Source: Stentor coeruleus
Lineage: Eukaryota; Ciliophora; Heterotrichea; Heterotrichida; Stentoridae
Length of the DNA: 64,000 nucleotides
Assembly: GCA_001970955.1 (NCBI GenBank)
Contig: MPUH01000126.1
Coordinates: 1 to 64,000 of the forward strand
Direction: 5' to 3'
Below are positions 62,079 through 64,000 of this stretch, in pieces (position 1 is the stretch's first letter; every line of letters starts with the position of its first letter). The translations under genes and the position numbers were made by a program. Under the pieces are notes generated by a model. That model ran no database searches. It worked only from the letters and a program-made list of their open reading frames with translations, and was not told the origin of the DNA.

Positions 62079-62984
62079 ATGTCGAACTTGTTTGAAACGA
62101 ATAGAGGTTCTCTTAAAAAGCTTTTTGGTACACATGAAAAGGATGGGATTCTCAAGTTTACTGATTTGCTAAAACTATGTAGTTCAACTCGCATTTTTCC
62201 GGATTTGCTTAGTTCTCCAGACTTGCATAAAGTTCTTGTTGAAGTAGCCCAAGACCCAACAACTTGCTCAATATCTCAAAACCTAACTTATTCTCAATTT
62301 GAAGTCTTTTTACATTTAGTAGCAGCCAAAGCTTTCCCTTTCAAGCCAGAATCTGAGCAAGATAGCTTGTTATTTATGCACTTAAAAAACTCTTGCAGTT
62401 TAAAATACTCTTTAGACTTTGAAGTCACTAATGCTGATAAAAAACTAGTGACTAAAAAGGTACCTCGTCTGAATATCGAGTCATCCAAACTGCAGCGTCA
62501 AACTCCAAAATCTTCACGTCGGACAAATTTAAAGCCAAGCTCAACAAAAAACTTAAAATCCTCAAGTTTTCTTTTTAGAGCCTCCCCGCGTAAAGAATCA
62601 ACAGATAAAAAACGCTTAGCTCATGCATGCTCAATACTTAGCCCAAGGATAAAATTCGAAAAGTCTTCATCAAAACCTTCTCCACGGCCAATACTAACCG
62701 AACGCAACCCAAAACGCTTATCAAAAGCTAAATCTTCTTTCATCTCCTCCCCATTAGCCAATTTAGCTCAATCCAAACTAAACAAAATCCAAGAAATCCT
62801 AAGTAAATTCAAGCAAAAATCCAACACAGACCACCTCGAACAGTCAGTCCGATGCAAAAAATTCTTAAATTTCCTTAGCTTGATAGAAAAACGAATTAAA
62901 ACTCAGCGTTTGCAAATTAAACTTGCCTTGAAACTCTGGTTTATCCTAACAAAAAAGACTAAAAAACCTTATTTTGATTATTAA
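62079..62984 (+). CDS. EF-hand/p25-alpha-like protein with basic tail
   Basis: 301 residues from ATG 62079 (MSNLFETNRGSLKKLFGTHE); an earlier in-frame ATG would add 31 hydrophobic residues from the A+T-rich leader and is unlikely. Residues about 15-90 (GILKFTDLLKLCSSTRIFPD, LTYSQFEVFLHLVAAKAF) resemble the degenerate EF-hand pair found in many ciliary proteins and in p25-alpha/TPPP. The remainder is basic and Ser-rich (SSRRTNLKPSSTKNLKSSSF), suited to microtubule binding, and ends in a helix. Ciliary location is inferred. Convergent with the next gene, 18 bases between stops. Confidence 0.65.
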   Translation: MSNLFETNRGSLKKLFGTHEKDGILKFTDLLKLCSSTRIFPDLLSSPDLHKVLVEVAQDPTTCSISQNLTYSQFEVFLHLVAAKAFPFKPESEQDSLLFMHLKNSCSLKYSLDFEVTNADKKLVTKKVPRLNIESSKLQRQTPKSSRRTNLKPSSTKNLKSSSFLFRASPRKESTDKKRLAHACSILSPRIKFEKSSSKPSPRPILTERNPKRLSKAKSSFISSPLANLAQSKLNKIQEILSKFKQKSNTDHLEQSVRCKKFLNFLSLIEKRIKTQRLQIKLALKLWFILTKKTKKPYFDY

Positions 62985-63002
62985 AAACTAATTCATTCAC
63001 TT

Positions 63003-64000
63003 TTAATAAGGGTTTATTAAATTTCCATCATTAAGCGGAGAGAATGGGTTAACTTTAGCCCACATAAGTGCTTCATCAAGACCTAAAGAATAGTTGCCAA
63101 AGTTAAAAACTGTGCCTTGGATTGCTTTTCTTGTAAAAATCGACACAGGAATTTTTTTATTTGCATTATTTGCTGGTAGATTACCCCCAATAAGCCTCAT
63201 ACGGTTTCTTCCAAGTTCTCTAAATGCTGATGGATGAGGTTTAGTCATTTGGTTTTTAAGATAGTCTATACTTTCTATTTCTTTAGGGTTAGGGTTTATT
63301 GCCATGTTAAGTTGATCTTTACCAGATTCAGGTTGTCGAATACCTTCGATTATAGAATTTGCAATGATTTGGAAATTTTGACCTATAGGCAAATCGAGAT
63401 TCTGAGCTTTGATTAAGTTAGTAAAAGTTGCTAGCATCATGTAGGTAATAGAATAACCTTTCCAGAAACTGTTTATTCCACCAACTAAACTCCCAACAGC
63501 TAAAATTTCAGCTTTAGTTTTGACACTAAGTCCTTCAGAAGATGCGAAACTGAAGTACTGTATAATATCAAAAATCTCGCTTATATCCCCACTATTACAT
63601 AATTCTCTAAACCTCTGAACCGTAATTTCTGCTGCTCTTTGATTGTTTCTAGCAACAATAAATAATCTCACAGCTTCTTTTACTTGATTATTCCTTAAAG
63701 CAGCCTCTGCCATCTGTCCATAATCACTTATCTTCCTCAATCCAAAACTTTCATATTTTGTTGGATCAGGGATTTTAGCTGCCATAAGTTCTTTAGCCTG
63801 GACATCATTCTCTAAAAACATCATAGCCAAATCAAAAAGGGCCTTTTTCTCACTTCTCCTCGCTAAAAACATGCGGATTTCATATGAAGGTAAGGCAAAT
63901 ATCTTAGCTAAAGCATAAGCATAAGTTAATTCATGACTTCTCATAAGCTTATTTATAGCCGCTTTAGTATCTTTTAATGATAAATGTGTTGCTGATGATA
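63003..64000 (-). CDS. WDR17-like protein, C-terminal part (runs off the window)
   Basis: The frame is open to the right edge, so the N-terminus lies outside; about 332 residues are visible. They form a helical-repeat (TPR/COPI-like) solenoid: KAAINKLMRSHELTYAYALA, RSEKKALFDLAMMFLENDVQ, QMAEAALRNNQVKEAVRLFI. This continues to an ordered C-terminal segment (FNFGNYSLGLDEALMWAKVN). The sequence pattern reminds me of the C-terminus of WDR17, a WD40 protein with a helical tail related to IFT/COPI coats. WD repeats would lie outside the window. Family call is moderate. Stop TAA. Confidence 0.6.
   Translation of the reverse strand, partial: SSATHLSLKDTKAAINKLMRSHELTYAYALAKIFALPSYEIRMFLARRSEKKALFDLAMMFLENDVQAKELMAAKIPDPTKYESFGLRKISDYGQMAEAALRNNQVKEAVRLFIVARNNQRAAEITVQRFRELCNSGDISEIFDIIQYFSFASSEGLSVKTKAEILAVGSLVGGINSFWKGYSITYMMLATFTNLIKAQNLDLPIGQNFQIIANSIIEGIRQPESGKDQLNMAINPNPKEIESIDYLKNQMTKPHPSAFRELGRNRMRLIGGNLPANNANKKIPVSIFTRKAIQGTVFNFGNYSLGLDEALMWAKVNPFSPLNDGNLINPY

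Noticed and set aside
1-64000. Nonstandard genetic code for the whole window (UAR = Gln or UGA = Trp)
   Set aside because: Long conserved genes such as Sec7 (1520 residues) and kinesin contain no internal TAA, TAG or TGA, and use CAA/CAG and TGG throughout.
1-64000. CRISPR arrays, rRNA, telomeric repeats, transposases or virus-like elements
   Set aside because: No regularly spaced repeats, rRNA cores, telomere-like G/T arrays, terminal inverted repeats, reverse transcriptase, integrase or capsid motifs were seen.

Overview
ORGANISM. The window looks like macronuclear DNA of a heterotrich ciliate of the Stentor type. Three things support this. (1) The DNA is strongly A+T rich and densely packed with genes on both strands. 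(2) Large conserved genes (Sec7 GEF, kinesin, PDE, PP2C) read with the standard code and contain no internal TAA, TAG or TGA as sense codons. (3) Breaks in otherwise clean reading frames are all explained by 15- or 16-nt GT..AG introns. I find 13, and every one has A six bases before the intron end, as expected for a fixed branch point. Tiny introns plus the standard code fit Stentor better than Blepharisma (UGA = Trp) or Condylostoma (ambiguous stops). The assignment is inference; no rRNA is present. LAYOUT. 0-7 kb: a kinase-like relic protein, a membrane protein, a FAM136A/DUF842 protein, an MFS transporter and a kinesin-1-type motor. 7-20 kb: mainly membrane traffic, namely a BIG-type Sec7 ARF-GEF, an ELAPOR-like sorting receptor, an OCRL/INPP5B-type 5-phosphatase with a C-terminal RhoGAP-like domain, and a TM9SF nonaspanin. 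20-27 kb: cilium or cytoskeleton-type proteins, including an LRR protein and an outer-dynein-arm docking (ODAD3-like) coiled coil. 27-32 kb: a small REEP/HVA22 gene with an intron, a membrane-anchored cyclic-nucleotide PDE and a CaaX protein. 32-38 kb: a tandem pair of B-box/kelch genes with decayed copies of a neighbouring gene tail. 39-44 kb: four tightly spaced co-directional genes, including ETFA and UTP14. 44-52 kb: a C2H2 zinc finger, a large kelch/cysteine-rich membrane protein, a cyclic-nucleotide-gated-type K+ channel and a small mitochondrial-type protein. 52-64 kb: tRNA-Pro(UGG), a PP2C phosphatase, a tail-to-tail pair of related coiled-coil proteins, several basic proteins, and a WDR17-like gene running off the right end. 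GENES TOGETHER. There is no operon in the bacterial sense. Themes are endosomal traffic (Sec7, OCRL, ELAPOR, TM9SF), cyclic-nucleotide signalling (PDE, CNG-type channel) and cilia/microtubules. UNEXPLAINED STRUCTURE. Every gene seems to sit between a C-rich left flank and a G-rich right flank on the + strand whatever its orientation. The middles of the longer gaps hold frames that look like decayed coding DNA, whose interruptions fall mostly on stop types expected from Gln or Trp codons. All reading was done by eye; no search or statistics were run.
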